Numbered from the stretch's first letter, positions 17,643 through 27,892 are shown. The stretch: 64,000 nucleotides of DNA from Nitrosomonas sp. Nm132 (GCF_900100485.1 NZ_FNDH01000006.1:1-64000), one strand, 5' to 3'. The notes: generated by a model not told the origin, from the letters alone. Program-made: numbers and translations.

Positions 17643-20600
17643 ATGGCCAATACTAAACTCAGTCGCACAGCACATGCTGAGCACACATCAGAAGTAACGA
17701 TAATTTCATCCAGCAAGATTGCTTTAGAAACAACTCAAGTACCGGCAAGCAAGTCTCCTGAAAATGGCTTCTCTCTGACTGCCCCTCCCCTACCCTTTAA
17801 AAATGACAATATATCTCCTTCAGCCGAACGTAAACAAATTGTCTTTATCGATCAAGGCGTCGAAGATTACCCATCGCTGATTGCCGGCACCAAGGCTGGC
17901 ATAGAAGTCCATGTGATCGATAGCAGACAGGACGGAGTCCTACAGATCACCGATATACTAAAACAGCGATCTGCTATCAGCGCTGTGCACATCGTCTCGC
18001 ATGGCAATGTAGGTTATCTGGCGTTAGGTAATAGCGTCCTATCCACCGAAACGCTAAATCATTATCAGGATGCCTTGTTCTCCTGGCGGCGAGCGCTTAA
18101 TGACGATGCCGATATTCTGGTTTATGGTTGTGAAGTCGCCAAAGGATTGTCAGGCGAGCAATTCATTCAGCAATTAGCGTTCCATACCGGAGCAAATATT
18201 GCGGCATCCAGCCATTTAATTGGGAATAGCAGGTTAGGGGGAAATTGGATACTAGATATCTCTACTAATGATATTGTCTCAGAGCTTGTATTTTGTGAAG
18301 AAAACCTCAAATACTTCTCCTCTACTCTCACTACAAATACCTTAGATTTCTCAAGCGATATAGTTTCTAATTATGTTACCGCAACCCATCCAACAGCTAA
18401 TTTCGGAACGATAAATCTTAAAATAATAAACGATGCAGATTCAACAGGAACAGCAAATGCGTCACTGACCTTAGCTACAGCTGGGGAAGTCAATGATTCT
18501 TTTAACGACTTTTACTATACTGGAGCTGATGGAGAGTATCTTGTTATTTATACTGATGGCCGTGAAGTTAGCTTCCAGTCAGTCAAGTTCGGTAGTATTG
18601 GCCCGACCATTTATACGAGTTTAACTGGTTATGCGTATAGAGACGGCATTTTGCTAGGCAGTCAAACAATTACCCCTTCGGGTACCAATTTTCCAAATGA
18701 CTTAATTTCAATAACACCTGAGGCCGTAACGTTTACCAGCAATATTTTTAAGAATGCCGATGAAATCCGTTTAATTGGTACGAATATTTATGGTGATGAC
18801 GTTGGTCAATCATTGATTGATGATTTGGTTATCGCAGATGCTATCGTGCTCCCTCTCATCACCAGCGCCACTTATAATGCCAGCACAGGCGTATTAGTCG
18901 TGACCGGTACCGACATTCAGGCAAACAGTAGCGGAGCGGATATCGATGTGTCCAAGCTGATATTCACAGGCGAGGGAGGCACACCTTATACCCTGACGGA
19001 TTCGGCTGATGTCGAGCGTGACTCATCGACACAATTTACCGTCACGCTAAGCGCCACTGACAAGGCAGCCATCAATCAGATCATTAACAAGAGCGGCACC
19101 CTATCAACCAGCGGCACCACCTACAATCTCGCCGCCGTAGATGACTGGAATACCAATGTAACAGATGGTGATACCGCTGACACCACCGGTAACGGCATCA
19201 CCGTCAGCAATGTGGCCGCCCCCACTATCACTTCAGCCACCTATGATGCCAATACCGGCGCGTTGGTGGTAACCGGTACGAATTTCCTGAAAGCAAGCGG
19301 TGCTGCCAATGATATCGATGTTTCCAAATTCACTTTCACAGGTGAAGGCGGCGCAACCTATACCCTGACTGATACCGCAGATGTTGAGATTGCATCAGGC
19401 ACGGCTTTCACAATCACCTTGAGTGCCACTGACAAAGCCGCCATCAATCTGATTCTCAATAAAAATGGCAATCTATCAACCGATATCAGCACTTACATTC
19501 TATCTGCAGCAGAAGATTGGGCAGCCGGCGCCGATGCCGCCGTTGATGTCGAAGATACATTTAACAACATCACCGTCAGCAACGTCGCTATCCCCACTAT
19601 CAACTCAGCCACCTATGATGCCGGCACAGGCGCTTTGGCGGTAACCGGTACGAATTTCCTGAAAGCAAGCGGTGCTGCCAATGATATCGATGTTTCCAAA
19701 TTCACTTTCACGGGTGAAGGTGGTGCAACCTATACCTTGACTGATACCGCAGATGTTGAGATTGCATCAGGCACGGCTTTCACAATCACCTTGAGTGCCA
19801 CTGACAAAGCCGCCATCAATCTGATTCTCAATAAAAATGGCAATCTATCAACCGATATCAGCACTTACATTCTATCTGCAGCAGAAGATTGGGCAGCCGG
19901 CGCCGATGCCGCCGTTGATGTCGAAGATACATTTAACAACATCACCGTCAGCAACGTCGCTATCCCCACTATCAACTCAGCCACCTATGATGCCGGCACA
20001 GGCGCTTTGGCGGTAACCGGTACGAATTTCCTGAAAGCAAGCGGTGCTGCCAATGATATCGATGTTTCCAAATTCACTTTCACGGGTGAAGGTGGTGCAA
20101 CCTATACCTTGACCACGGCCAATGTCGAGATCACGTCAGGTACGTCTTTTGCAGTCACGCTGAACGCCACTGATCAAGCAGCCATCAATCAGATCATCAA
20201 CAAGAACGGGACGTCATCGACCGGCGGCACCCCCTACAATCTCGCTGCCGCTGAAGACTGGGCAGCCGGCGCCGATGCCGCCGTTACCGTTGCCGATCTG
20301 ACAGGTAACGGCATCACCGTCAGCAATGTCGCCGCCCCCACTATCAACTCAGCCACCTATGATGCCAGTACCGGTACGTTGGTGGTAACCGGCAGCGGCT
20401 TCCTGAGCCGCTCAGGCACAACCAATGATATCGTGGCGTCTAAATTCACACTTAGAGGCGAAGGCGGCGCAACCTATACCCTGACCGATACTGCCAATGC
20501 CGAGATCACTTCAGGAACGGCCTTCACCCTCACCCTGAGCGCCACTGACAAGGCGGCCGTCAATCAGATCATCAATAAGAACGGCACGTTATCGACCGAT

Positions 20601-23600
20601 ATCTCCACTTACAATCTCGCTGCCGCTGAAGACTGGGCAGCCGGCGCCGATGCCGCCGTGGTGGTTGCCGATACCACCGGCAACGGCATCACCGTCAGCA
20701 ATGTCGCCGTCCCCACTATCAACTCAACCACCTATGATGCCAGTACCGGTACGTTGGTGGTAACCGGCAGCGACTTCCTGAGCCGCTCAGGCGCAACCAA
20801 TGATATCGATGCTTCTAAATTCACATTTACCGGAGAAGGCGGTGCAACTCATACCCTAACCGACACAGCCAATGTCGAGATCACGTCAGGCACGGCTTTC
20901 ACAATCGCCTTAGGCGCCACTGACAAAGCAGCCGTTGATGCGCTCCTCAATAGAAACGGCACGAGCTCTTACGATGCGACCACTTACAATCTTGCCGCAG
21001 CAGAAGACTGGGCGGCCGGCGCTGATGCCACCGTTACCGTTGCCGATATGACGGGTAACAGCATCACCGTCAGCAATGTTGCCACCCCCACTATCACTTC
21101 AACCACCTATGACGCCAGCACCGGCGTATTGGTCGTAACCGGGGCCAATATTCAGGCAAAAGGTAGCGGGGCTGATATCGATGCTTCCAAATTGACCTTT
21201 ACTGGCGAGGGAGGCGCAACTTATACCCTGACCGATTCAGCGGATGTTGAACGTCAATCGGCAACACAATTTACTATCACCTTAAGTGCCACTGACAAGG
21301 CAGCTATCAATCAGACCATCAACAAGAACGGCACGTCATCAACCAGCGGCACCTCCTACAATCTGGCCGCCGCAGATGACTGGAATACCAATGTGACAGA
21401 TGGCGATATCGCCGATGCTACCGGAAACGGCATCACCGTCAGCAACGTCGCCATCCCCACTATCAACTCAACCACCTATGATGCCAGTACCGGTACGTTG
21501 GTGGTAACCGGCAGCGGCTTCCTGAGCCGATCTGGCCCTGCCAATGATATCGTGGCGTCTAAATTCACGTTTACCGGCGAAGGAGGTATAACTTATACCC
21601 TCACCGACTCAGCCAATGTCGAGATCACGTCAGGCACGGCTTTCATGATCGCCTTGAGCGCCACTGACAAAACAGCCGTTGATGCGCTCCTCAATAGAAA
21701 CGGCACGAGCTCTTACGATGCGACCACTTACAATCTTGCCGCAGCAGAAGACTGGACTGCCGGCGCTGATGCCACTGTTACCGTTGCCGATATGACGGGT
21801 AACAGCATCACCGTCAGCAATGTTGCCACCCCCACTATCACTTCAACCACCTATGACGCCAACACCGGCGTATTGGTCGTAACCGGGGCCAATATTCAGG
21901 CAAAAGGTAGCGGGACTGATATCGATGCTTCCAAATTGACCTTTACTGGCGATGGAGGCGCAACTTATACCCTGACCGATTCAGCGGATGTTGAACGTGA
22001 CTCGGCAACACAATTTACTATCACCTTAAGTACCACTGACAAGGCAGCCATCAATCAGACCATCAACAAGAACGGCACCTTATCGACCAGCGGCACCCCC
22101 TACAATCTGGCCGCCACAGATGACTGGAATACTAATGTGACAGATGGCGATACCGCCGATGCTACCGAAAACGGCATCACCGTCAGCAACGTCGCCGTCC
22201 CTACTATCACTTCAGCCACCTATGATGCCAGTACCGGAATATTAGTAGTTACCGGAGCCGGTTTCTTGAAGCTTTCTGGCGAAACTAATGATATCGATGC
22301 TTCTAAATTCACGTTTACCGGCGAAGGCGGCGCAACCTATACCCTGACCAATACCGCCAATGTCGAGATTACTTCCGGAACCGCTTTTACGATCACCTTG
22401 AGCGCCACGGATAAGGCAGCCATCAATCAGATCATCAACAAGAACGGCATGTCATCGAGCGGTGGCCCCCCCTACAACCTGGCTGCTGATGAAGATTGGG
22501 CAGCCGGCGCCGATGCCGCCGTTACCGTTGCCGATCTGACAGGTAACGACATCACCGTCAGCAACGTCGCTGCGCCCTCATCTGGCAACAACAGCACACC
22601 CACGCTAATTGACGGTGTAATCGTCACGACAACAACCCAGTCCGATGGCGCTGTATTGCTGACCACGCCAGTCGTTGACATCACTCGGCAAGATGATCCA
22701 ACCACTTTATTTAGAGACCATGCTGACATTCCTGTCGTCTCCAATTCACAAGATGATCCCATCCTGACTGTCAGTATTCCAGCTGGCGTGGGTTTAAGTG
22801 CGGAAGGCCAACCGCAGGCATTGAATAAGCAAGACGCCGCCAGCGACTTGATCCAGCGTATTGAGCAAAAGACCGCAGCAGGCAGCGAGCCGCGTCAGAC
22901 CCTGACAAGTCATGGTCAGAATTTTCTTGATTCGTTGGCCCCGGGCGAATCTGCCAGCGTTCATACACTTGAACTCTTTGTCAGTGATCATCAGAAACCT
23001 GGTGCGCCTATTATTATCACGGGACCAGATGCGCCCACTGAAAGCAAGCAGATATTAATCATTGATGCTAGCAATCTGCCTGCTGACACGGTATTGCATA
23101 TGAATAACGTTGCATTTGCAGTCATTATCGGCTCGGTCCGTGTGGTGGGCGGTAATGGTAAAAATTTCGTAACGGCTGATGTTCAAGATCAGGTTGTGAT
23201 ACTGGGCGCAGACGATGACATCCTGTTTGGCGGTGGCGGTAATGATACCGTGGGCAGCTTGGGCGGTGATGATCAGGTTTCGGGCGATGCAGGCAATGAT
23301 ATTGTCTATGGCGGAAGCGCGAACGATACTTTAAATGGTGGCAGCGGAGACGATCGGTTAAATGGCGGCCTGGGTTTCGACAGCGCCATTCAGGCAGGGC
23401 AATTAACAGATTTTCAGGTTGAAATTCACGGTCACGAAGTCGTTCTGACACATCGTAATGGCGCAGTCGACACCCTCACGGATGTTGAACTGGTGCACTT
23501 TACCAGTGGCCCCAGTCTGGCCATTGCGCATTCTGGCACTGAGGCTGCCGCACATCATCTGGTTAAAACCTGGCTGGGGCGTGATCTGACGGCGGCTGAG

Positions 23601-24353
23601 GGGAATGCCGTGCAGAACTGGCGCGATGCTGATGTCGACGATATTGTAGCCGCTTTTCTTGACCTTCCAGAAGCGATGGGTCTGCGTGATAAAACAGGCA
23701 GTGAGCTGCTGGCTGGTCTGGAAAATAACCCGAACATCCGGCAGCTTGACGTAGCACGTGAATTTACTGGCACTACGGCCAATAACGATCAAGGCTATCT
23801 CCCCTTAGGATTAGCTTTGAATGCGGACGGCGGCATGGGCCATGATGTGCTACGCATGCCAGGGAGTCGTCATGATGTTCACCTCGAGTTTGTCGGCGAT
23901 ACTTTGGAACTGACCCGCCTGAGTGATGGTGCCATGCTTGGCCTTAAAAATGCCGAGGCGATTGCTTTTGACAACGGCGAGACGGTTATATTGGCCCACA
24001 ATTCGACAGAAGCTATTTTAGCGCGCTTATTCCATAGCTTCTTTAATCGGGATGCCACCGCCGCAGAGTGGCAATTAGGACGGGAAGCGCTTGCAGCCCA
24101 AATGAGTCCCGATATTATCCTTGATTGGTTCCAGCAAAGAGCCGGTCTAGGTGACCTGTCGAATACCGACTATCTCCAGGCTATCTTTACCCAAACACTG
24201 GGGCGCCAAGCAACAGAAACTGAATTAAACGAGCAGTTGCCCCGACTGGAAAAAGGTCAAATTAATCGCGAATGGCTGGCAGTTGAAATTGCCGGGAGTA
24301 CTGAGGCGATCAATCTGGTGGGTAATGTGATCCTGCACGAAGGGTGGATTTAA
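17643..24353 (+). CDS. Giant DUF4347 / tandem-repeat / RTX / DUF4214 surface or secreted protein
   Basis: From the ATG at 17643, preceded by CAGGGGAC, this is 2236 residues; a start at 17550 lacks a ribosome site. The order is as follows. A DUF4347 domain covers about residues 65-235 (IVFIDQGVEDY, HIVSHGN, DILVYGCEVA). A jelly-roll-like region runs to about 400. Ten tandem repeats of 123-125 residues (about 404-1644) each begin like PTITSATYDASTG and end with ITVSNVA. After a linker come RTX repeats near 1858-1915 (GGGGNDTVGS, GGSGDDRLNGG). Two DUF4214-like segments complete the C-terminus (RDLTAAEG, NRDATAAEW). There is no signal peptide, fitting type I secretion by a machine encoded elsewhere. 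DUF4347 and DUF4214 are typical of large adhesin-like proteins of environmental proteobacteria. Function is inferred as adhesion or surface layer. Confidence 0.88.
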   Translation: MANTKLSRTAHAEHTSEVTIISSSKIALETTQVPASKSPENGFSLTAPPLPFKNDNISPSAERKQIVFIDQGVEDYPSLIAGTKAGIEVHVIDSRQDGVLQITDILKQRSAISAVHIVSHGNVGYLALGNSVLSTETLNHYQDALFSWRRALNDDADILVYGCEVAKGLSGEQFIQQLAFHTGANIAASSHLIGNSRLGGNWILDISTNDIVSELVFCEENLKYFSSTLTTNTLDFSSDIVSNYVTATHPTANFGTINLKIINDADSTGTANASLTLATAGEVNDSFNDFYYTGADGEYLVIYTDGREVSFQSVKFGSIGPTIYTSLTGYAYRDGILLGSQTITPSGTNFPNDLISITPEAVTFTSNIFKNADEIRLIGTNIYGDDVGQSLIDDLVIADAIVLPLITSATYNASTGVLVVTGTDIQANSSGADIDVSKLIFTGEGGTPYTLTDSADVERDSSTQFTVTLSATDKAAINQIINKSGTLSTSGTTYNLAAVDDWNTNVTDGDTADTTGNGITVSNVAAPTITSATYDANTGALVVTGTNFLKASGAANDIDVSKFTFTGEGGATYTLTDTADVEIASGTAFTITLSATDKAAINLILNKNGNLSTDISTYILSAAEDWAAGADAAVDVEDTFNNITVSNVAIPTINSATYDAGTGALAVTGTNFLKASGAANDIDVSKFTFTGEGGATYTLTDTADVEIASGTAFTITLSATDKAAINLILNKNGNLSTDISTYILSAAEDWAAGADAAVDVEDTFNNITVSNVAIPTINSATYDAGTGALAVTGTNFLKASGAANDIDVSKFTFTGEGGATYTLTTANVEITSGTSFAVTLNATDQAAINQIINKNGTSSTGGTPYNLAAAEDWAAGADAAVTVADLTGNGITVSNVAAPTINSATYDASTGTLVVTGSGFLSRSGTTNDIVASKFTLRGEGGATYTLTDTANAEITSGTAFTLTLSATDKAAVNQIINKNGTLSTDISTYNLAAAEDWAAGADAAVVVADTTGNGITVSNVAVPTINSTTYDASTGTLVVTGSDFLSRSGATNDIDASKFTFTGEGGATHTLTDTANVEITSGTAFTIALGATDKAAVDALLNRNGTSSYDATTYNLAAAEDWAAGADATVTVADMTGNSITVSNVATPTITSTTYDASTGVLVVTGANIQAKGSGADIDASKLTFTGEGGATYTLTDSADVERQSATQFTITLSATDKAAINQTINKNGTSSTSGTSYNLAAADDWNTNVTDGDIADATGNGITVSNVAIPTINSTTYDASTGTLVVTGSGFLSRSGPANDIVASKFTFTGEGGITYTLTDSANVEITSGTAFMIALSATDKTAVDALLNRNGTSSYDATTYNLAAAEDWTAGADATVTVADMTGNSITVSNVATPTITSTTYDANTGVLVVTGANIQAKGSGTDIDASKLTFTGDGGATYTLTDSADVERDSATQFTITLSTTDKAAINQTINKNGTLSTSGTPYNLAATDDWNTNVTDGDTADATENGITVSNVAVPTITSATYDASTGILVVTGAGFLKLSGETNDIDASKFTFTGEGGATYTLTNTANVEITSGTAFTITLSATDKAAINQIINKNGMSSSGGPPYNLAADEDWAAGADAAVTVADLTGNDITVSNVAAPSSGNNSTPTLIDGVIVTTTTQSDGAVLLTTPVVDITRQDDPTTLFRDHADIPVVSNSQDDPILTVSIPAGVGLSAEGQPQALNKQDAASDLIQRIEQKTAAGSEPRQTLTSHGQNFLDSLAPGESASVHTLELFVSDHQKPGAPIIITGPDAPTESKQILIIDASNLPADTVLHMNNVAFAVIIGSVRVVGGNGKNFVTADVQDQVVILGADDDILFGGGGNDTVGSLGGDDQVSGDAGNDIVYGGSANDTLNGGSGDDRLNGGLGFDSAIQAGQLTDFQVEIHGHEVVLTHRNGAVDTLTDVELVHFTSGPSLAIAHSGTEAAAHHLVKTWLGRDLTAAEGNAVQNWRDADVDDIVAAFLDLPEAMGLRDKTGSELLAGLENNPNIRQLDVAREFTGTTANNDQGYLPLGLALNADGGMGHDVLRMPGSRHDVHLEFVGDTLELTRLSDGAMLGLKNAEAIAFDNGETVILAHNSTEAILARLFHSFFNRDATAAEWQLGREALAAQMSPDIILDWFQQRAGLGDLSNTDYLQAIFTQTLGRQATETELNEQLPRLEKGQINREWLAVEIAGSTEAINLVGNVILHEGWI
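18852..22574 (+). repeat. Ten in-frame tandem repeats of 369-375 bp
   Basis: Unit starts are at 18852, 19221, 19593, 19965, 20337, 20712, 21087, 21456, 21831 and 22200, ending at 22574. Units 2, 3 and the first 150 bp of unit 4 are almost identical in DNA. Units 6-7 (20712-21455) and 8-9 (21456-22199) form a second-order duplication of 744 bp each. All lengths keep the reading frame. The pattern implies recent unequal recombination. Confidence 0.9.
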
Positions 24354-24365
24354 ATTCAATGCGCC

Positions 24366-24379
24366 ATGAAATATTCGGG
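24366..24379. mobile_element. Half copy of the palindrome family
   Basis: ATGAAATATTCGGG followed by CTAA at 24380-24383 matches one terminus of the family. The other end is missing. It lies 12 bp after the stop of the giant RTX gene. Confidence 0.5.
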
Positions 24380-24595
24380 CTAAAGGTTGAAGTATGAATA
24401 TCACGACCGACAAGGTTTTACTGTTATGTCAGTATTCATCTTGATAAATAGGACAAGTTACCCCTGCTGTTATCGTTTTTCTAAATCAGGCTTTAAAGGC
24501 ACAATGACTGCTATGCTGTATGGATAGTCCGGAAATAGACTTTGCGGACAACTCTATACTTTTTTCCCTGTCACAAAATCAAGAAAGGAGTAATC

Positions 24596-25222
24596 GTGAC
24601 CCATCATTTACGTCGTTCCGCTTTATCTCTTACCCTCAGCGTTGTGCTATCTTCCAGTGCTCTGATCAGCAATCCGGCACAAGCATGCAGTGGCGATAGT
24701 CCCATGCTTGGCAGCTTGTGCGTTTTTGCCGGAAATTTTGCACCGCGCGGCTGGGCATTAGCAAATGGCCAAATAATGTCTATTTCCCAGAATGCCGCCT
24801 TATTTTCGATACTGGGCACGACCTACGGAGGCGATGGCCAAACGACTTTTGCGCTGCCTGACACAAGGGGACGCTCCGTGATAGGTGCGGGGGTCGGCCC
24901 AGGATTATCAAACTATCAGCTCGGCGAAAAAGGTGGCGCTGAAACCATTACCCTGACTCAGGCGCAACTTCCCATCATCACGCCTACCGCTACTGTTCAT
25001 GCCCAAAGTAGCGCCGGCAACAGCGATAATCCCAGTAATGGTGTCTGGGCAACGCTGGGTCGCCAGAATACTTATTCAAATGCTGCTCCTAACGTCACCA
25101 TGAGCCCCAATGCGGTAACCATCAATTCGTTTGGTGGTGGAGAACCTCATGAAAACCGCTCCCCCTATATTGCCATGAACTGGATTATTGCACTACAAGG
25201 TATCTTCCCTTCCCGTGATTAA
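24596..25222 (+). CDS. Exported phage tail-collar-domain (microcystin-dependent-like) protein
   Basis: I place the start at the GTG at 24596, preceded by AAAGGAG, giving 208 residues; the open frame extends upstream to a TTG at 24542. The N-terminus is then a clear signal peptide (LTLSVVLSSSALISNPAQA, cleaved before CSGD). The mature part is a tail-collar fold: FAPRGWALANGQ, ILGTTYGGDGQTTFALPDTRGR, and the ending PYIAMNWIIALQG. Such proteins are usually called MdpB-like or microcystin-dependent, and their function outside phages is unclear. There is no other phage gene nearby, and the signal peptide argues for a domesticated periplasmic or outer-surface role. It stands between the giant RTX gene and a Sel1 gene. 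Confidence 0.88.
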   Translation: MTHHLRRSALSLTLSVVLSSSALISNPAQACSGDSPMLGSLCVFAGNFAPRGWALANGQIMSISQNAALFSILGTTYGGDGQTTFALPDTRGRSVIGAGVGPGLSNYQLGEKGGAETITLTQAQLPIITPTATVHAQSSAGNSDNPSNGVWATLGRQNTYSNAAPNVTMSPNAVTINSFGGGEPHENRSPYIAMNWIIALQGIFPSRD

Positions 25223-25247
25223 AGACTGACTCCGTCCATGACTTTAA

Positions 25248-25270
25248 CCCGAATATTTCATAAATTCGGG
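25248..25270. mobile_element. 23-bp minimal copy of the palindrome family, TTAA-flanked
   Basis: CCCGAATATTTCATAAATT plus CGGG is flanked on both sides by TTAA (25244-25247 and 25271-25274), as expected of a tiny insertion or an excision remnant. It lies between the collar-domain gene and the Sel1 gene. Confidence 0.65.
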
Positions 25271-25334
25271 TTAAATGGGCTGCTGAGTGGTTATACTCAG
25301 TAGCCTTTTTAATAGAATTTCGTTCCGATTGAAA

Positions 25335-26312
25335 ATGCAGCTTATGGTAAGCAAATATAAAACGAGTGACTGGATAATTGGCCTGACGATTGGATTGCTA
25401 TCGATACCCATGTCATTCGCCCAGCCACCTAAGGATGAATTAGCCGTTGCACAGCAATGGCTGGCAGAAGGTAACTACCCGCAAGCATTCGAAGTATTTC
25501 ACTCCTATGCGCAAGACAAACAGAATCATCTGGCGCAATTTACTTTAGCGCTTTTTTACCAGCAAGGCTGGGGCATGGAAAAAGACGAGGCACTTGCCTG
25601 CCGGTGGCATGGGGAAGCAGCAAAAGGAGGGATACCGGCAGCCAGTCACTTTTTTGCCCAATGTCTGCAAGAGGGCATTCATCAACCCGTCGATTATAAA
25701 GCCGCCATTCATTGGTATCAGCAAGCGGCTGATCTGGGACATACCCTCTCCCTTTGCGCCATTGGCGAACTGGCCATGCAGGGAAAAGGCATGGAAAAAG
25801 ATCCGCAGAAAGCCTTGGAATATTGCGAGCGTGCCGCCGCTGCAGGTTCCGTGCCCGCTCAATTACAGATGGGAGGATTTTATCTGGAGGGCGATCAATC
25901 AATACGTGATCCCCAAAAAGCGGCCATCTGGTTTGGCTACGCCGCCGAAAAAGGTTCTTTGCAAGCAAGCCATTACCTTGGTGTGATCAACCGTGATTTT
26001 TTCCGTGATACCGATCGCGCTTTATACTGGTTTGAAACAGCCGCCAGCCAAGGCTATATCCCCGCTTACTACCCGACTGCCAAATTATACTTTACTGCGC
26101 CCGTGTCAAATGAAACAGGCATGCCTGAAGCAGCAAATCTGGCTAAATCTTATTTATGGCTATCTGCCACCCAACGACAATCACACCATGAAAATGAACA
26201 TGAACTGCAAGCAGCGGCGAACATGCTTGAAAAGGTACTACAAGTAATGCCTGCCGGCTGGCAGACGGATCTTGACCAGAAAGTCACTCAACACCTGCAA
26301 AAATATCAGTAG
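25335..26312 (+). CDS. Exported Sel1-repeat protein
   Basis: This protein is about 325 residues from the ATG at 25335; ATG 25344 and the frame start at 25287 are alternatives, and no strong ribosome site decides. An N-terminal signal peptide (WIIGLTIGLLSIPMSFAQ) is followed by at least five Sel1-like repeats of about 36 residues, for example FTLALFYQQGWGMEKDEALA and CAIGELAMQGKGMEKDPQKA. Sel1 repeats form TPR-like solenoids that mediate protein contacts. It is predicted periplasmic. No enzymatic motif is visible. It may share transcription with the upstream collar-domain gene, although a 23-bp palindrome copy lies between them. Confidence 0.85.
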   Translation: MQLMVSKYKTSDWIIGLTIGLLSIPMSFAQPPKDELAVAQQWLAEGNYPQAFEVFHSYAQDKQNHLAQFTLALFYQQGWGMEKDEALACRWHGEAAKGGIPAASHFFAQCLQEGIHQPVDYKAAIHWYQQAADLGHTLSLCAIGELAMQGKGMEKDPQKALEYCERAAAAGSVPAQLQMGGFYLEGDQSIRDPQKAAIWFGYAAEKGSLQASHYLGVINRDFFRDTDRALYWFETAASQGYIPAYYPTAKLYFTAPVSNETGMPEAANLAKSYLWLSATQRQSHHENEHELQAAANMLEKVLQVMPAGWQTDLDQKVTQHLQKYQ

Positions 26313-26612
26313 CCATAAAATGGCAAAATACAGCGATGCCCTGTCTACTCTAACAACGAACTTTCGTGCTATGAATCTCCTGTATTCAAATAAGGCTAAT
26401 CTATCCCACTAACCCGAATATTTCATAAATTGGCACGTGCCCTCACTTGTCTTTTGATTAATAAGAAAGATTTTGCTCAATCGGGTGTATGAATCACTAC
26501 ACCCCTCCTTCTCAAAACTTCCCTATTAATCAAAATCCTGCGTGATCATCACGCGAATTTATGAAATATTCGGGCTAAGGTACTGTTGTGAACATCCTCG
26601 GAATGATGCTCA
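26313..26612. other. Gene-free region carrying a 162-bp miniature element
   Basis: Between the convergent Sel1 and PepSY genes only the 162-bp element at 26413-26574 is recognisable. It may also serve as the bidirectional terminator, since no other hairpin with a T tract is seen. Confidence 0.6.
26413..26574 (+). mobile_element. 162-bp miniature inverted-repeat element, copy A
   Basis: Both ends are inverted CCCGAATATTTCATAAATT-type sequences and the flanks are CTAA on each side (26409-26412 and 26575-26578), a probable 4-bp target duplication. Internal inverted repeats include TTTTGATTAATA at 26452-26463 with its complement at 26524-26535, and a GGGTGTA/TACACCC hairpin. There is no coding capacity. 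The reverse complement of 39531-39692 matches along the whole length with about six differences. Confidence 0.9.
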
Positions 26613-27875
26613 CTATTTGTTTGAAACAGCTTTGGCGCGCGCCAGGCGTTTCCTTTGCCAAATAATCACACCCGTCACAGAAAGCATCGCGACCAACAAC
26701 CCTAGCATGGAAACCAGAATGCGCCCTGGTAAACCAAGGATGCGACCAGAATGCAAAGGATATTGGGCCTGGAGGAATAGATCACCCGCACTGCCTGCGC
26801 CTGGTATATTGTCGCCTAGAAAGGATCCATCCTGCCCGTCAAAATAAAGCCATGGATTACCTAGACCCAAATCAGGATGATCATGTCCTGGCTCATGAAA
26901 CGTTACACCATAAATACCATACGCCGGCTCGTAAAACATACCCCCTGGCGGGATATCCCAATTTCTTTTTTGTGCTTCTGCACGGGCGCGCTGAATAATC
27001 TCATGTCGCGCGATCGCAGGCTCGATCGGTTCGTCAGGTGGATTGGGTATGCGCATTGCAAATGGATCGGGTGTGAGCGTAGAAAATAGGGATACGATTG
27101 GCCGCATCACCTCCAATTTAAGATTCATCGATACTGCGGTCACAGCAAGTATCAACAATAAGCCCCACAACCATACGCCTCCTGAACGATGTAAATCAAA
27201 ATTCAGCTTATAGCTACCTTGCCGCCAGCGGAAAATAAACGATTTGCGCCATGCCTGAAAATGGGGGAATGAAATCCATAATGCGATGAAGCAATCGATA
27301 GACCAGACGGTCGCCAGAATGCCCATGAACAGAATGCCTAATTCGATCCCGAATGCATCCGGAATATGCATGCTGTAGTGCAACCTGTACAGGAAAGGCA
27401 GAAAATTTTCCCGGTTAAGCGAAATTTCACCCCACCTGCGGGTACCCTGCACTTCTCCATTAACGGGATCAAGCGCAACCTGGTTAAACCCCAGATCAAA
27501 AGGCTTGCCCGTAGCGGGATCAAGGCGAGCACTGACCCCTAATCCCAGATTCTGGTCAGGCTCCAGGGACAAAGGCAGCCAGGTGATGAGCATTCTTGCA
27601 TCAGATGCTTCGAATTGATCAGCAAGTTCTATGGGAGACAATGCGTCTCCCTGGCTTTGCCTTTCGAATAACTGTGGATTAAGCCATTCATCGAGCTCAT
27701 GATCCCATGAGATCACCGCACCGGTCAGCCCTGAAATAAACAGGAAGACGGCTAGAAAGAGGCCTACCCAACGGTGTAACAGCGTGAATATTGAGCGGCC
27801 TGCTCTGGATTTACTGGATTGTTTTTCTGGTTGCTCAATTTCCTCAGGCAATGCCAATTCAATAAATTTTTTCAT
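26613..27875 (-). CDS. PepSY-associated transmembrane protein (PiuB-like, iron uptake)
   Basis: This 420-residue inner-membrane protein of the PepSY_TM family is often encoded beside siderophore receptors and proposed to reduce ferric siderophores at the membrane. The first helix carries the family signature LLHRWVGLFLAVFLFISGLTG followed by SWDHELDEWLNP. Further helices lie around residues 180-215, 235-260 and 385-410, with a periplasmic PepSY-like loop between. The C-terminus is basic. It is transcribed away from the TonB receptor at 28332, and a Fur-like box at 27893-27908 lies directly before its ATG. Reductase activity is known for only some relatives. Confidence 0.9.
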   Translation of the reverse strand: MKKFIELALPEEIEQPEKQSSKSRAGRSIFTLLHRWVGLFLAVFLFISGLTGAVISWDHELDEWLNPQLFERQSQGDALSPIELADQFEASDARMLITWLPLSLEPDQNLGLGVSARLDPATGKPFDLGFNQVALDPVNGEVQGTRRWGEISLNRENFLPFLYRLHYSMHIPDAFGIELGILFMGILATVWSIDCFIALWISFPHFQAWRKSFIFRWRQGSYKLNFDLHRSGGVWLWGLLLILAVTAVSMNLKLEVMRPIVSLFSTLTPDPFAMRIPNPPDEPIEPAIARHEIIQRARAEAQKRNWDIPPGGMFYEPAYGIYGVTFHEPGHDHPDLGLGNPWLYFDGQDGSFLGDNIPGAGSAGDLFLQAQYPLHSGRILGLPGRILVSMLGLLVAMLSVTGVIIWQRKRLARAKAVSNK

Positions 27876-27892
27876 CGTATCAATTTACGCTT

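Noticed and set aside
18852-22574. Possible CRISPR-like array because of regular repeats
   Set aside because: Units are 369-375 bp, in frame, contiguous and protein-coding, with no short repeat-spacer structure.
24596-25222. Prophage remnant
   Set aside because: No other phage gene nearby and the protein has a signal peptide.
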